From Nanosynbacter sp. (GTDB lineage Bacteria > Patescibacteriota > Saccharimonadia > Saccharimonadales > Saccharimonadaceae), in contig JABZJR010000012.1 in assembly GCA_015257705.1 (NCBI GenBank), positions 1 to 12,990 of the forward strand: 12,990 nt of DNA, given 5' to 3'. Made by a program: the position numbers and the translations under genes. The notes below the pieces were generated by a model. It did not search any database, was not told the DNA's origin, and saw only the letters and a list, made by a program, of their open reading frames with translations. Position 1 is the stretch's first letter; each line of letters opens with the position of its first letter. This document shows, one piece after another, positions 11,508 through 12,990 of this stretch.

Positions 11508-12990
11508 CTAGCCCTTATACATAGCGTGATTTTTTATCCAGCCGCCACCCTTTCGTATCAATTGATTATTTAATTGGCCGTCTTCTAACAATTTATCTTT
11601 AACTGTAGCATAAATTGGCAAAGTGAACGAGAATACCGAGCCTTCGTTTTCGCGGGATCTAGCGATTATCGAGCCGCCGTGAGATTCGACAAAGGCTTTA
11701 CAAATATAAAGTCCAATTCCCGTTCCAGCCACAGCCTCGCGTGATCTGTGTGATCGATAGAACTTGTGAAACAAATTGTCCACGACATTCGCCGGCATTC
11801 CAATCCCATTATCGGCGACGGACACTTCCACGAAGTCGCCTTTTTTCTCCGCGGAAACGGTTACGGACCCGCCCTCAAAGCTGTATTTAATGGCATTGTC
11901 AATTAGATTACCAATCACTTCCCCGATGCTTCCGTGATCAGCGGCTACGGTTGGGAGATCGTCTGGTATATTGACACTGAGCATTCTGTGTTGAGTCGAG
12001 GCGCGAAGTTGCATATCATCAGCAATCGAGGCGTAAATATTAGCGACAGTGTCTTCTAATAAATAAACCTTCAAGTGATGTCTATCATATCTGGCGACGT
12101 TAAGAATGTTGTCAATGTAGCTAGACAAGCGATTGGACGAAACAACCAACCTGTCAAGAAGTTGCCTTTCATCGCCCTGCAAGCGTCCAGCAAACTCTTC
12201 GTTGATAATGTCCAGATAGCCACGAATAACTGTAATCGGTCCGCGGAGTTCGTGAGCAGCAAATGAGATGAAATTAAGGTCCTCTTCTTCTGGCAAATAT
12301 CCTTTAGACTTGTCGATGAGAAAAATGACAGTTTCAGCGGCGGCGCCTTTCTCGAATGAAGCCACGATATCAAAAATCCGCGTTTTTTGGATGACGTCAG
12401 GGTTGGTGCTAATGCGTTGCCAGCGGTGCTCGGCTTTAATTTTCTCATTGGAGATTTCGTGAAGCCAATCGAAAATGCTCGGCTCGTTTAGAAAATCAAG
12501 CGCCAGAAAATCCTCCCCTTTTGCGTTTCTGGAAATCGGGGCGGCGGAATTGGCGAAGATAATCTTCTGATTGGAATTAAGAATTACTACGCCAGTGCTG
12601 GCTTGATTCAGGGCCTGAGTGAGCGGAATTTTTGGCTTGTCGTTGTCACTAGTTGGTTTTTTCTCTGGCTGATAATCGCCATAAATCGCCTGAAGCGCCG
12701 TCTTAAAACCAGTTTTTTCGTAGCGTTTATCGTTGGGATTTGGCGGAGTGTCGGTGGTTAGTTCGCCAATTTTATGAGAAAGTGCCGCCAGAATTTTATT
12801 AAGCGGCGCAGCGATGATTTTAACGATAGAAATTGAAAATAGGATTTGCAAGATAGCAGTAATTAAAATGATAATCCAGAAATTTAGCTGGAATATGGAA
12901 ATTGCCGTGAAGTGGAGCGCGATTCCCAGTCCTAATATAATGCAGGCGCTCGCTGATAATAGGACTAATATGACTTTTCGGTAATAATAT
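11508..12990 (-). CDS. Membrane histidine kinase with altered H-box (5' end beyond the window)
   Basis: 493 residues are visible and the frame stays open to the right edge with no ATG, so the true start lies outside. The TTG at 12851 is inside a membrane helix and should not be used as the start. Visible residues about 5-26 and 36-58 are membrane helices. A PAS-like domain follows (about 125-228). HisKA carries AAHELRGP with His246, then the N-box (Asn365 in LIDNAIKYS), DNGIGM (393-398) and GTGIGL (422-427). The H-box has Gly250 where the kinase family usually has Thr (HExxT), the residue tied to phosphatase activity. The end is basic. It lies in an operon with the stand-alone REC gene, 8 bases away. 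Confidence 0.95.
   Translation of the reverse strand, partial: YYYRKVILVLLSASACIILGLGIALHFTAISIFQLNFWIIILITAILQILFSISIVKIIAAPLNKILAALSHKIGELTTDTPPNPNDKRYEKTGFKTALQAIYGDYQPEKKPTSDNDKPKIPLTQALNQASTGVVILNSNQKIIFANSAAPISRNAKGEDFLALDFLNEPSIFDWLHEISNEKIKAEHRWQRISTNPDVIQKTRIFDIVASFEKGAAAETVIFLIDKSKGYLPEEEDLNFISFAAHELRGPITVIRGYLDIINEEFAGRLQGDERQLLDRLVVSSNRLSSYIDNILNVARYDRHHLKVYLLEDTVANIYASIADDMQLRASTQHRMLSVNIPDDLPTVAADHGSIGEVIGNLIDNAIKYSFEGGSVTVSAEKKGDFVEVSVADNGIGMPANVVDNLFHKFYRSHRSREAVAGTGIGLYICKAFVESHGGSIIARSRENEGSVFSFTLPIYATVKDKLLEDGQLNNQLIRKGGGWIKNHAMYKG

Noticed and set aside
11141..11524. 127-codon ORF opposite the stand-alone REC gene
   Set aside because: Antisense shadow of a complete REC domain with all active-site residues.
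1..12990. CRISPR array, insertion sequence, integrase or classical defence genes
   Set aside because: Scanned for regularly spaced repeats, transposase-like ORFs and defence motifs; none seen. The only long direct repeat is within the REC tail.

Overview
The window reads as a gene-dense chromosomal segment of a bacterium with a small genome, standard genetic code (TGA is used as a stop) and moderate AT bias. The style of the two-component genes (histidine kinases paired with REC proteins that carry no DNA-binding domain), the very short intergenic gaps and the leaderless promoters fit Candidatus Saccharibacteria (TM7) or a related Patescibacteria/CPR lineage. That placement is inference from gene style and not from a marker search.

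Layout. 1-60: possible C-terminal end of a + strand gene. 67-627: pth (-), divergent from a CobW/COG0523 metallochaperone GTPase (+, start at 671). 1640-1804: an intergenic stretch with a long imperfect inverted repeat. 1805-2050: a GC-rich glycine-zipper membrane peptide (-). 2196-3629: der, the double-domain ribosome-assembly GTPase (-). 3650-4141: an orphan soluble protein (-). 4225-8040: a minus-strand operon of membrane histidine kinase, REC protein with a long Pro/Gln tail, and an RluB/RsuA-type pseudouridine synthase, with kinase start best set at 7980. 8041-8511: a four-helix membrane protein (+), followed by tRNA-Glu(CTC) and a terminator. 8783-10974: accessory-looking minus-strand genes, namely two Nudix hydrolases, the C-terminal remnant of a DegT/DnrJ-type aminotransferase, and a pol-beta-type nucleotidyltransferase preceded by a short coupled ORF. 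11119-12990: a second system, a stand-alone REC protein and a histidine kinase running off the right edge.

How it fits together. Two sensory modules dominate. Each has a PAS-type kinase and a REC protein lacking a recognisable output domain, so signalling probably goes through protein-protein contacts. Translation-related functions (Pth, Der, RluB-type enzyme, tRNA-Glu) form the housekeeping background.

The most consistent pattern is in the promoters. At least seven genes that start transcription units have a -10 hexamer ending 6-8 nt before the ATG, often as an extended TGn -10, so their mRNAs should begin at or very near the start codon. Several genes inside transcription units instead have good Shine-Dalgarno sites. 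No CRISPR array, insertion sequence or obvious defence system was seen. The less ordinary items are the glycine-zipper peptide, the coupled short ORF before the nucleotidyltransferase, the aminotransferase relic that supplies a neighbour's ribosome binding site, and a kinase with an altered H-box.
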